43,293 nt of DNA from the NCBI GenBank assembly GCA_035525455.1, contig DATLEF010000170.1, positions 1 through 43,293 of the forward strand. Direction: 5' to 3'. Under the pieces are notes generated by a model, which had not been told where the DNA came from, made no database searches, and saw nothing but the letters and a program-made list of their open reading frames with translations. The DNA comes from JAQGMV01 sp035525455. Its GTDB lineage: Bacteria > Pseudomonadota > Gammaproteobacteria > Burkholderiales > SG8-41. Position 1 is the first letter of the stretch. Each line of letters begins with the position of its first letter. Below, piece by piece: positions 26,934-34,460 of this stretch. The position numbers and the translations under genes are program-made.

Positions 26934-27692
26934 TCAGGGTCGCCCGAGCTCACGCACGATGTGCTGCTGGCGGCGGCTCACTGCAATCTTCTCCTCGCAG
27001 CCGTCGAGGAGCACCAGCCACTGCGCCTCGCCTTCGACGTTGTTGCGTTCGAAGCCGCGCACCGCGGCGCGGGCGATGAGACAGTTGCGGTGCACGCGCA
27101 CGAAGCGGTCCGGATACTCCTGTTCCAGGCGCGCGAGAGCGTCTTCGATCAGGTACTCGCGACTTTGCGTTCGAACCGTCACGTACTTCAGCTCCGCCTT
27201 GAGGTAAATCACGTCCTCGACGGGGATGAGATGAATGCGTCCGCGCTCCTGCGCGCTCAGGAATGCCGGAGAGTCTTTGCTCATGTCGCGCAGCGCTTCG
27301 ATGCTCGGCGCACGCACGGAGCCAACGCGCTTGAGCGCTTCCGCAAGGCGCGAGCTGCGGATCGGCTTCAGCAGGTAATCGATTGCATGCACTTCGAAGG
27401 CGCGGATCGCATACGCGTCGTAGGCGGTCGTAAATATGACCGCCGGCGGCTGCTGCAGCTTCTGCAGGTGCTGCGCGAGCTCGATGCCATCCATCTCGGG
27501 CATACGTATGTCGAGCAGTATCACGTCGGCGCCCGTCGCGGCGAGAAGCTCGAGCGCCGCACGTGCGGTCGCCGCCTCCCCCACCACTTCGAGCGGGATT
27601 TCGGGTGCGCAATCGGCGAGCACCTCGTTCAACCGCGCACGGGCCGGCGCTTCGTCGTCGACGATCAGCACGCGCAGTGGCGCCGCGCTCAC
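26934..27692 (-). CDS. algR: LytTR-family response regulator, AlgR type
   Basis: A 252-residue two-component regulator. The receiver domain has the acidic pocket VDDE (11-14) and phosphoacceptor Asp61 in DVILLDIRMPEMDG. The C-terminal LytTR DNA-binding domain (about 145-250) has the family pattern FVRVHRNCLIARAAVRGFE. It starts at a GTG overlapping the kinase stop (GTGA), so kinase and regulator are coupled. Position directly upstream of hemC is conserved in Pseudomonas, where AlgR controls alginate, pili and other targets; the regulon here is unknown. Confidence 0.9.
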   Translation of the reverse strand: MSAAPLRVLIVDDEAPARARLNEVLADCAPEIPLEVVGEAATARAALELLAATGADVILLDIRMPEMDGIELAQHLQKLQQPPAVIFTTAYDAYAIRAFEVHAIDYLLKPIRSSRLAEALKRVGSVRAPSIEALRDMSKDSPAFLSAQERGRIHLIPVEDVIYLKAELKYVTVRTQSREYLIEDALARLEQEYPDRFVRVHRNCLIARAAVRGFERNNVEGEAQWLVLLDGCEEKIAVSRRQQHIVRELGRP

Positions 27693-28669
27693 GCTTCGGT
27701 CGCCTTGACGTAAGGAATCACGATGTGCACCTGGTACGTGTTGTCGCGTATGCGGGTCTCCAGCGTCGCTTCGGCGTCGAAGTGCAGCTGCAGGCGCTCG
27801 CGGATATTGTTGAGCGCCATCTTGTTGCCCGAGTGGTGAGTTCCTTCCATTGAATAAGGGTTGCGCAGCACCGCATGCACCTGATTTCGCGACGCATAGA
27901 TATCGATGCTGATCTCGCCCGGTTCGACGCGCGGCTCGATCCCGTGATAGACCGCGTTTTCGAGCAGCGGCTGCAAGAGGAGCGGTGGCACCAGCGCGTC
28001 GTGCGGCATTTTGTCGATACGCCACTCGACTCTGAGGCGCTCACCGAGTCGCAGCTGCTCCAGGTCGAGATATTGCCGGCACAGCTCGACCTCACGCGAG
28101 ATGGGCGCGAGCTCCCGATTGTCGCTCATCACGACACGGAACAGATCGGCCAGGTCCTCCAGCGCTACTTCGGCGCGCCTGGGTTCCTGCCGGATGAGCG
28201 AGAGCACCGCGTTGATGCTGTTGTAGAGGAAGTGGGGCCGTATGCGCGCCTGCAGCGCCTGCAAGCGAGCTTCGGCGAGAGCCGGCGACAATGCACGGCC
28301 GCGCAGATCGAAATACGCGAGTAGCATGCCGGCGGTGAGCAGCGTGAGCGCGGCAGTACGCTCGAAAGAAGTCGCGGCCGCTGCGCTCGTCCCGCCCATC
28401 ACCGCCGCGAGCAGCGCGTCGAGCCCGACGACCAGGCCGAGCACGGCCGCGACGCCGAGCGCGTACGGGAGGCGCCGCAGAAAATCGTTCAACGCAACGA
28501 GCGCGAGGAGCGCGATGAAAAGCAGGGGTTGGACGAGCGCCGAGATGTCGAGCAGCTGGGACCACGCGAGCTTGAGCGCAGGCGCCTTCACGATTGCGGC
28601 GGCGATTGCACAGACATTGACGATGAGCAGGATGCGCAACAGGATGCCCAGGTTGCGGAAGTTGGGCAA
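27689..28669 (-). CDS. algZ: LytS-type sensor histidine kinase, AlgZ/FimS type
   Basis: Partner kinase of the AlgR-like regulator. Membrane segments occupy roughly the first 130 residues, followed by the His-kinase domain with the phosphorylated His in ARIRPHFLYNSINAVLSLI and a C-terminal ATPase domain (LLLQPLLENAVYHGIEP, then GNKMALNNIRERL). The start is uncertain. I chose TTG at 28669 (LPNFRNLGILLRILL) because it matches the family N-terminus as I recall it and leaves 128 bases for divergent promoters with argH. ATG codons at 28768 and 28804 would add 33 or 45 poorly conserved residues; the latter would overlap argH. No start has a good Shine-Dalgarno. Confidence 0.82.
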   Translation of the reverse strand: MPNFRNLGILLRILLIVNVCAIAAAIVKAPALKLAWSQLLDISALVQPLLFIALLALVALNDFLRRLPYALGVAAVLGLVVGLDALLAAVMGGTSAAAATSFERTAALTLLTAGMLLAYFDLRGRALSPALAEARLQALQARIRPHFLYNSINAVLSLIRQEPRRAEVALEDLADLFRVVMSDNRELAPISREVELCRQYLDLEQLRLGERLRVEWRIDKMPHDALVPPLLLQPLLENAVYHGIEPRVEPGEISIDIYASRNQVHAVLRNPYSMEGTHHSGNKMALNNIRERLQLHFDAEATLETRIRDNTYQVHIVIPYVKATEA

Positions 28670-28691
28670 AGCGCTCGTGTAGGCGTTTTGA

Positions 28692-28719
28692 TTTATAATA
28701 GACACTCGCGTACGGTCAC
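28692..28719 (-). promoter_or_regulatory. Candidate algZ promoter
   Basis: On the minus strand GTGACC (4 of 6 match to -35) is followed after 16 bases by TATAAA (5 of 6 match to -10). Transcription would start near 28685, about 16 bases before the TTG at 28669. It makes sense only if that TTG is the real start. Confidence 0.4.
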
Positions 28720-28737
28720 TCGCATCACGCAATTCTG

Positions 28738-28760
28738 CACCGTAACCCCGCACCGTAACC
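28738..28760 (+). promoter_or_regulatory. Direct repeat upstream of argH, possible operator
   Basis: CACCGTAACC occurs twice, at 28738-28747 and 28751-28760, with a centre-to-centre spacing of 13 bases. A related TACGGT in reverse lies at 28711-28716. The pair sits 38-60 bases upstream of the argH start and could bind a regulator, but no known site is recognised. Confidence 0.3.
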
Positions 28761-28797
28761 GGCTCCATCCAAAACACGCCGGATTCTAGCAGGGCAT

Positions 28798-30195
28798 ATG
28801 TCATCCAGTGAGAAGCCGGGCCGCAGGGCCAAGGTCTGGTCGGGTCGATTCGAAGAGCCCGTGGCCGATCTCGTGAAGCGGTTCACCGCGTCGGTGGCGT
28901 TCGATCAGCGGCTCGCCGAATTCGACATCGATGCCTCCCTCGCTCACGCGCGCATGCTGCACGCGGTCGGCGTGCTCGCAGCCGACGATCACGCGGCGAT
29001 CAAACGGGGTCTCGCGGAAGTGCGGGAAGAGATACGCCGGGGCGCATTCAACTGGTCCCTCGATCTCGAGGACGTGCATCTCAACATCGAGCACCGGCTG
29101 ACTGCGCTCGTCGGGGACGCCGGCAAGCGCCTGCACACCGCGCGCTCGCGCAACGACCAGGTCGCAACCGACGTGCGCCTGTATCTACGCGCCGCGATCG
29201 ACCGCGTGACGATCTTGATCAAGGGCTTGCAGCGCGCGTTGCTCGATCTCGCCGAGAAACATACCGACACCGTGATGCCTGGTTTTACGCATCTTCAGGT
29301 CGCGCAGCCGGTATCGTTCGCCCACCATCTGCTCGCGTACTTCGAGATGCTGGGCCGTGACGGGGAGCGCCTCGTCGATTGCCGCAGGCGCGTTAACCTG
29401 CTGCCCCTCGGTGCCGCGGCGCTCGCCGGCACTTCGTTCCCGATCGACCGTCAGATGGTCGCGAAAGAGCTCGGTTTCGACGGCCTCTGCGGCAACTCTC
29501 TCGATGCGGTGTCGGACCGCGATTTCGCGATCGAATTCTGCGCGTGCGCCGCACTCCTGATGACGCATCTTTCGCGCTTCTGCGAAGAGCTGATCTTGTG
29601 GATGAGCCCGCGTTACGGATTCGTCGCGCTCGCCGACCGCTTCTGCACCGGTTCCTCGATCATGCCGCAGAAGAAAAATCCGGATGTGCCCGAGCTGATA
29701 CGGGGGAAAACCGGGCGTGTGAATGGACACCTCGTCGCGTTGCTGACGCTCATGAAAGGTCAGCCGCTCGCCTACAACAAGGACAACCAGGAAGACAAAG
29801 AGCCGCTGTTCGACACGGTCGACACCGTGACGATGAGTCTCGCGGTATTCACGGAGATGCTCGGCGGCCTCGAAGTGAATGCCGGCGCGATGCGCGAGGC
29901 GGCGCTGCAGGGCTACGCGACGGCGACCGATCTCGCGGATTATCTCGTCAAGAAAGGCATGCCTTTTCGCGAAGCGCACGAGGCGGTCGCGCAAGCGGTA
30001 CGACACGCCGAAAGCCGCGGCAGCGACTTGTCTGACGTTCCGCTCCAAGAGCTGCAGAAATTTTCACCACTCATCGGCGCAGACGTTTTCGATGCGCTGA
30101 CTCTCGAAGGCTCGCTTGCTTCGCGCAGCCACATCGGCGGGACCGCCCCCGCACGCGTCAAGCAAGCGATCACCAAGGCCCGCAAAACCCTCTGA
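28798..30195 (+). CDS. argH: Argininosuccinate lyase
   Basis: Cleaves argininosuccinate to arginine and fumarate, the last step of arginine synthesis. The 465-residue protein has the fumarase-superfamily signature GSSIMPQKKNPD (about 284-295) with the catalytic Ser. Earlier conserved blocks include the substrate-binding HTARSRNDQVATD and FTHLQVAQPVSFAHHLLAY. It is divergent from algZ, an arrangement also seen in Pseudomonas. The ATG at 28798 reads MSSSEKPGRRAKVWSGRF, the expected N-terminus. Confidence 0.96.
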   Translation: MSSSEKPGRRAKVWSGRFEEPVADLVKRFTASVAFDQRLAEFDIDASLAHARMLHAVGVLAADDHAAIKRGLAEVREEIRRGAFNWSLDLEDVHLNIEHRLTALVGDAGKRLHTARSRNDQVATDVRLYLRAAIDRVTILIKGLQRALLDLAEKHTDTVMPGFTHLQVAQPVSFAHHLLAYFEMLGRDGERLVDCRRRVNLLPLGAAALAGTSFPIDRQMVAKELGFDGLCGNSLDAVSDRDFAIEFCACAALLMTHLSRFCEELILWMSPRYGFVALADRFCTGSSIMPQKKNPDVPELIRGKTGRVNGHLVALLTLMKGQPLAYNKDNQEDKEPLFDTVDTVTMSLAVFTEMLGGLEVNAGAMREAALQGYATATDLADYLVKKGMPFREAHEAVAQAVRHAESRGSDLSDVPLQELQKFSPLIGADVFDALTLEGSLASRSHIGGTAPARVKQAITKARKTL

Positions 30196-30223
30196 GGCCG
30201 GCGCGCGCTGGAGCGCAGGTTTC

Positions 30224-30242
30224 GGTGCGCTACCAGCGCACC
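30224..30242 (+). repeat. Small perfect hairpin after argH
   Basis: GGTGCGCT, a 3-base loop, then AGCGCACC: an 8-bp perfect stem 28 bases past the argH stop. There is no T-run after it, so it is not a standard terminator, though it could stabilise the 3' end of the argH message. Confidence 0.5.
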
Positions 30243-30293
30243 CTACGGACCTCATTCTCAGCTGAGGCGACGAAGCGATCGCGAGATCGCCAA

Positions 30294-30342
30294 AAGGAAA
30301 GGGAGGTTACGGAGGGAAACCATTCGGTTTCCCTCTGTTCGT
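30294..30342 (+). repeat. Interspersed hairpin repeat, copy B
   Basis: A purine-rich flank ending GGGAGGTTACG is followed by the stem arm GAGGGAAACC (30312-30321), loop ATTC, arm GGTTTCCCTC (30326-30335) and tail TGTTCGT (30336-30342). The stem is perfect over 10 bp. Flank, stem and tail all match copy A at the left end of the window, in inverted orientation. Confidence 0.8.
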
Positions 30343-30365
30343 TTACCGGCAAGCCCGAGCGCAGC

Positions 30366-30394
30366 GAGGGGAACCTGGGTTCCCCTCTGTTCGT
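30366..30394 (+). repeat. Interspersed hairpin repeat, copy C
   Basis: Stem arm GAGGGGAACC (30366-30375), a TG centre, arm GGTTCCCCTC (30378-30387) and tail TGTTCGT (30388-30394). Compared with copy B, one A is G in the left arm and the paired T is C in the right arm, a compensatory change that keeps the stem perfect. The upstream purine flank is different in this copy. Confidence 0.75.
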
Positions 30395-30400
30395 GTGTTC

Positions 30401-30465
30401 AATACCGCAAGGCGTGCGAGCGTTCCGCTGCTAGCGGAACTCCTTCGCACTGTGCTTGCGGTATT
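30401..30465. repeat. Long imperfect palindrome across the xsc stop codon
   Basis: The outer arms AATACCGCAAG (30401-30411) and CTTGCGGTATT (30455-30465) pair over 11 bases. The middle arms GTGCGA (30414-30419) and TCGCAC (30445-30450) pair over 6, and the inner arms GTTCCGCT (30422-30429) and AGCGGAAC (30433-30440) over 8. This gives 25 pairs in about 65 bases, with two asymmetric internal loops. The 3-base apex overlaps the xsc stop codon (30431-30433), so half the structure is coding. No T-run follows on either strand. Confidence 0.8.
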
Positions 30466-32203
30466 TCGGCAGCAGCCGCCGCGGTTGCCGGAACGCATCT
30501 CGACGGAACGGATCGCCCAGCTCCTGCGTAAGCATCATGTTGATGACGGTGGGCTTGTTCGACTTGACCGCGCCGCGCAACGCATCGGAGATCTCATCGA
30601 CGTGCTCGACGGTGAGTCCGTTAGCGCCCATGGCTTCGGCGACATCGGCGAAATTCGGGTTCTTCAGGTTCGTTCCGAGATAGCGCTTCTCGAAATAGTC
30701 GACCTGGTTTTTCTTCTCCGCGCCCCACTGCCCGTTGTTGAACACGACCGCGATCGCCGGGATATTTTCGCGCACGCACGTCATCACTTCGTTGAGGCTC
30801 ATGCCCCACGCGCCGTCACCGACATAGGCGATGGCAGGCCGATCGGGGCGGCCGACCTTGGCGCCGATTGCCGCCGGATAGGCATAACCGCAGTTACCGA
30901 AGCTCATTGCAGCCAGGAACGACGGCGAAGTTTCGAAGTGTAGATAGCTGTTGGCCACCGAACACACGTTACCGATGTCGGTCGACACCATGGCGTTTTT
31001 CGGCATCGCGCGAGCCAGCGCGGCAAGCGCCTGGCGCGGCCCGATGCGTCCTTTTTCGTTCGGCGAAGGCCATTTCGCGAGCTCGTCTTTCCACACTTCT
31101 TTCTCTTTCTGCACCTCGGCTATCCGCTGCTTGTTCGGCGCCGACTTCGCGTGCGCTTTCAGGCGCTGCAGGAGCTCGATCGAAGCCAAACGTGCGTCGC
31201 CGCAGATTCCGACCGATATTTTCTTGACCAGCCCGAGCATGCGCATGTCGGAGTCGACCTGGATGATCTTCGCGTTCGCCGGCCAGTACTCGAGGCCGTG
31301 CTGGGGAAGCGTGCCGAAAGGTCCGAGCCGCGAGCCGAGTGCGAGCACGACGTCGGCGCGCGAGATGATTTTCATCGCCGCCTTCGAGCCCTGGTAACCC
31401 AAAGGTCCGCACGCGAGCGCATGGTTCGCCGGGAAAGAATCGTTGTGCAGGTACGAGTTCACGACCGGAGCCGAGAGAAACTCGGCGAGCGCCACGCATT
31501 CCTTCACGCCGTTGGCCATGACGACACCGCCGCCCGAAATGATCACCGGGAATTTCGCCTTCGCCAGCAGCCTTGCGGCTGCGTCCAGCGCGTCGCGCCC
31601 ACCGGCGGAGCGCTCGACGCGCTGCGGCTCGGGAATTTCGAAATCGCCTTCGCCGTAGAAGTAGTCGCGCGGGATGTTCACCTGCACCGGGCCGCGCTCG
31701 GCCATCGCGATGTCGAATGCGCGCGAGGTGAGCTCTGCGATGCGCTGCGGCGAATTCACGTGCACCTGCCATTTCGTGATCTTGGAGAAGATCGGCATCT
31801 GCTCCGTTTCCTGGAAACCGCCGAGACCCATGGTCAAGCTGCCCGACTCCGGGGTGATCGCGACGACCGGAGAGTGCGCCCAGTACGCGGCGGCAATCCC
31901 CGTTACGAAATTGGTGATGCCGGGTCCGTTCTGAGCGATGCACACCCCATGCTTGCCGGTGACGCGCGAATAGCCATCGGCCATGTGCGCGGCATTCTGC
32001 TCGTGCGCGACCGACACGAAACGAATCCCGGCGAGCGGGAAAAGATCGTGCGCATCCATGTACGCCGATCCCACGATCCCGAACGAGTCCTTGACGCCCT
32101 GCGCGAGCAGCGTTTCGACAAATGCTTCGCTCGGCGTCATCTTGAGCTTGCTCGCAGCGATGGCGGCTTTTGAGATGTTCTTGCTTTCGACCATGATGTT
32201 CAT
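30431..32203 (-). CDS. xsc: Sulfoacetaldehyde acetyltransferase
   Basis: A thiamine-diphosphate enzyme that converts sulfoacetaldehyde and phosphate to acetyl phosphate and sulfite, the carbon-sulfur cleaving step in degradation of taurine and other C2 sulfonates. The 590-residue protein starts like Xsc (KMTPSEAFVETL after a 20-residue extension), has HEQNAAHMADGYSRVTG with the ThDP-activating Glu, IPRDYFYGE, a ThDP-binding GDGAWGMSLNE near residue 461 ending in FNNGQWG, and the Xsc-like C-terminus GDPFRRDAFRQP. The ATG at 32203 has a perfect AGGAGG 6 bases upstream. Phosphotransacetylase and sulfonate transaminase genes are not adjacent. A generic acetolactate synthase-like enzyme is the alternative, but the motifs favour Xsc. 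Confidence 0.87.
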   Translation of the reverse strand: MNIMVESKNISKAAIAASKLKMTPSEAFVETLLAQGVKDSFGIVGSAYMDAHDLFPLAGIRFVSVAHEQNAAHMADGYSRVTGKHGVCIAQNGPGITNFVTGIAAAYWAHSPVVAITPESGSLTMGLGGFQETEQMPIFSKITKWQVHVNSPQRIAELTSRAFDIAMAERGPVQVNIPRDYFYGEGDFEIPEPQRVERSAGGRDALDAAARLLAKAKFPVIISGGGVVMANGVKECVALAEFLSAPVVNSYLHNDSFPANHALACGPLGYQGSKAAMKIISRADVVLALGSRLGPFGTLPQHGLEYWPANAKIIQVDSDMRMLGLVKKISVGICGDARLASIELLQRLKAHAKSAPNKQRIAEVQKEKEVWKDELAKWPSPNEKGRIGPRQALAALARAMPKNAMVSTDIGNVCSVANSYLHFETSPSFLAAMSFGNCGYAYPAAIGAKVGRPDRPAIAYVGDGAWGMSLNEVMTCVRENIPAIAVVFNNGQWGAEKKNQVDYFEKRYLGTNLKNPNFADVAEAMGANGLTVEHVDEISDALRGAVKSNKPTVINMMLTQELGDPFRRDAFRQPRRLLPKYRKHSAKEFR

Positions 32204-32354
32204 GGAGGACCTCCTCTCTGATGCCGGGCGGCAGGGATTTGCGTAGCGCCGGGACCGCCACGCGAGCTTCACGCCGGGGCGGGGGTGCGGGGATTATGAC
32301 GCGTCGTCGCGAAGCGCGGCAAGGCCGTGTCGCAGCGCGGCGCGTCCGGAGGTT

Positions 32355-33161
32355 CTAGCGCGCGAAGTAAATATCGCGATACGCAGCGTAGACCGAGCCG
32401 AAGACCACGGGCGCGAGCACGAGCCAGCCTAAGCCCAAGGGTATCGACGCGACCATGGCGAGCAGGAAAAGGATCACCGAATACAGCAGAAAAGGCAGGA
32501 TATTTTTTAGGCAACCCCGGAAGCTCTCGGCCACTGCGTGCGGTGCGCTGTGCTCCTGGAGCATGACGAGGGCGGGCGCAAACCACATGGCCATGTTCAC
32601 GAAGACGAACAGCGCGAGCGATATCAGCGCGCCCACCAGCGCCGCCGTTCCGAGCGCGGCGCCAAGAGCAGCCCCGGAAGCAGCGCCGGAAGCGCTGCCG
32701 GACATGATCGCAAGGATGCCGCCACCGCCGATGAGAAGCGCCGCGGGAATCATGACTGCGGCCGTGAGCGCAAAGCCGATGAGACCAACGAGCATCAATT
32801 GTCCGGTGTGCCGGCGAAAGCCGGCGAACAGATGCGCGAGCTCGAGCTCGCCTCCGCTTTCGAGCGTCTGGCAGCCTGCGAGCAGCCCCGCCGCCAGCAC
32901 AGGCACGAGCAGTATGGTCAGGACCGACCCGATCATGGGTATGAGGCTCACTCCGATCAGCAGCGCGCCGAAAATCAGCGCGAGCAGGATCCACGTACCG
33001 GGCTGGCGTCGAAAATAGTCGAAGCCATCGCGTATCCAGCCCCAGCCGCGAGCGGCTTCCACGCGGACTCCACCTTGTTCGTAAGTACCTGCCGCCGCTT
33101 CAACGGGAAGTGCATCTGCCGCGCTCGCCGCCAGTGGATAAGGGTTTTCCAGCTCGGCCAT
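32355..33161 (-). CDS. BPSS1780-type multi-pass membrane protein
   Basis: A 268-residue inner-membrane protein of unknown function. After a soluble N-terminus with the conserved pattern GWGWIRDGFDYFRRQPGTW, five to six hydrophobic helices follow. A notably Gly/Ala/Ser-rich stretch (GSASGAASGAALGAALG) lies in the middle and is probably a flexible or small-residue-packed helix. The pattern RGCLKNILPFLLYSVILFLL near the C-terminus is shared with betaproteobacterial BPSS1780 homologues. The ATG at 33161 has GGAG upstream. It lies between xsc (151 bases downstream, same strand) and the divergent TauE/SafE exporter, but a part in sulfonate metabolism is not shown. Confidence 0.78.
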   Translation of the reverse strand: MAELENPYPLAASAADALPVEAAAGTYEQGGVRVEAARGWGWIRDGFDYFRRQPGTWILLALIFGALLIGVSLIPMIGSVLTILLVPVLAAGLLAGCQTLESGGELELAHLFAGFRRHTGQLMLVGLIGFALTAAVMIPAALLIGGGGILAIMSGSASGAASGAALGAALGTAALVGALISLALFVFVNMAMWFAPALVMLQEHSAPHAVAESFRGCLKNILPFLLYSVILFLLAMVASIPLGLGWLVLAPVVFGSVYAAYRDIYFAR

Positions 33162-33260
33162 CGCTTTTCTCCGGATCTGTGAGCCATCGTAGTTCAATCA
33201 TCCGGCCGTAGCAAACGACGCGGTTAGAATGCGGTGCTCTCACGCCGTCGTTTAAGACAC

Positions 33261-34031
33261 ATGGCCGGACTCGATTCGCTTTCTGTACCGCTGCTCATCT
33301 GGATCGCGCTCGTGATTCTCATCTCGGGCGTGTTGCAGGGTGCCCTCGGCCTGGGTTTTCCGACGCTCGCGACACCGCTGATCGCGCTGGTCACCGACAT
33401 TCGCACCGCTGTGATCGTGGTGCTCTTGCCGTGCCTTGCCACGGTCGTGATCGCCGCAGTGAAAGGTGTTCCTCTGCGTCGCGTGCTGGCCGAGTTCTGG
33501 ATGATGCCGCTCTATATGCTGCTCGGAGCGGGGATCGGCACGCGCCTTTTCATCGCTTATCCGGCTTTTCCCTACACACTGCTCCTCGCGGCAGTCATCA
33601 TCATCTATCTCAACCTGGACCGGCTCGGCCGCAGCGAATGGCCGCCGATCCGGCGGCACCGGCATCTCTTCGGCTTCCTGTTTGGCTTCCTGGCGGGACT
33701 TTCTGAAGGTACGGCAAACGTCGCTGCGCCGCCGCTCATCATCTATTACCTTGCGATCGGCGTTCAGCCGACGATGCTGGTGCAGGCGCTCAACATCTGT
33801 TTCGTCGCCGGGAAATCAGCGCAATTCGCGACGCTCGCAACAGCGGGAGGCGTGCCCGCGGCGCAGTGGCTGGCGACGTTGCCGCTCGCCGCAGTCGCCG
33901 CAGTGGGCGCGCTCTACGGCGTGAGAATTCGCAGCCGCATCGATGCGTCTACGTACAAGATATGGGTGAAAGGCGCGCTCTTCGCAATCGCGATCATTCT
34001 TTGCGTGCAGTACGCGTATTCAAGCGGATAA
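33261..34031 (+). CDS. TauE/SafE (TSUP) family membrane exporter
   Basis: A 256-residue inner-membrane protein with about eight hydrophobic segments. The first repeat has ISGVLQGALGLGFPTLATPLI and the second FGFLFGFLAGLSEGTANVAAPPLIIYYL, the paired G-rich motifs of the TauE/SafE family. Members export sulfite, sulfoacetate or other organic anions. The proximity of xsc, which releases sulfite, makes sulfite export an attractive guess. The ATG at 33261 was chosen because the preceding nine codons from 33234 are not conserved in character. TAGAAT at 33225-33230 could be a -10 but lacks a -35. Confidence 0.82.
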   Translation: MAGLDSLSVPLLIWIALVILISGVLQGALGLGFPTLATPLIALVTDIRTAVIVVLLPCLATVVIAAVKGVPLRRVLAEFWMMPLYMLLGAGIGTRLFIAYPAFPYTLLLAAVIIIYLNLDRLGRSEWPPIRRHRHLFGFLFGFLAGLSEGTANVAAPPLIIYYLAIGVQPTMLVQALNICFVAGKSAQFATLATAGGVPAAQWLATLPLAAVAAVGALYGVRIRSRIDASTYKIWVKGALFAIAIILCVQYAYSSG

Positions 34032-34060
34032 CGCCGGCGCCACGCGTATAGGGTGAAACG

Positions 34061-34083
34061 AAAATGGCCGGCAAAGCCGGCCA
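34061..34083 (-). terminator. Rho-independent terminator after grxD
   Basis: On the minus strand TGGCCGGC, loop TTT, then GCCGGCCA form a perfect 8-bp stem followed by TTTT. It lies 33 bases past the grxD stop and ends the hemA-prfA-prmC-grxD unit. On the plus strand no T-run follows, so it probably serves the minus strand only. Confidence 0.8.
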
Positions 34084-34115
34084 CTCTTCGATCCTGCGCG
34101 CTCGAGGTTTTGGTC

Positions 34116-34424
34116 TCAGCCCTGCAGCATTTTCTGCAGCTCTCCGCTGCGATACATCTCCATCAGAATGTCGGAGCCGCCCACGAATTCGCCGTTCACG
34201 TAAAGCTGCGGGATGGTCGGCCAGTGCGCGAATTCTTTGATCCCCTGCCGGATTTCGGGGTTCTCGAGCACGTTGACGGTGTAGAAATCTTCGACGCCGC
34301 ACGCCCGCAGAATGTTGCACGCGTTCGCCGAAAATCCGCACTGCGGGAAATCGGGCGACCCTTTCATGTACAGCACCACTTTATTGCTGGTCACCTGCTC
34401 TTTTATGACGTCCTGAGTGCTCAT
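34116..34424 (-). CDS. grxD: Monothiol glutaredoxin Grx4 type
   Basis: A 102-residue monothiol glutaredoxin that holds and transfers 2Fe-2S clusters with glutathione. The active site is CGFS (Cys29-Ser32) in FPQCGFSANA, and the glutathione-binding loop WPTIPQLYVNGEFVGGSDI is intact. It lies 36 bases after prmC. An ATG at 34424 begins MSTQDVIKEQV, as in the family. Confidence 0.95.
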   Translation of the reverse strand: MSTQDVIKEQVTSNKVVLYMKGSPDFPQCGFSANACNILRACGVEDFYTVNVLENPEIRQGIKEFAHWPTIPQLYVNGEFVGGSDILMEMYRSGELQKMLQG

Positions 34425-34460
34425 GGCTTTGCCTATACCTGACTAAACTAATCAGGTATT

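Noticed and set aside
30224..30242. Hairpin after argH as a Rho-independent terminator
   Set aside because: The stem is perfect, but no T-run follows on either strand.
30225..30434. A 69-codon frame on the plus strand between argH and xsc
   Set aside because: Its sequence comes from the hairpin repeats B and C (the peptide repeats SVSLCSF- and SPLFVCS-like words). It has no ribosome binding site and is best explained as repeat DNA.
30969..32261. A 430-codon open frame on the same strand as xsc in another frame
   Set aside because: It lies wholly inside the xsc coding region, which has clear motifs and a strong Shine-Dalgarno; the alternative product is Arg/Ala-rich nonsense.
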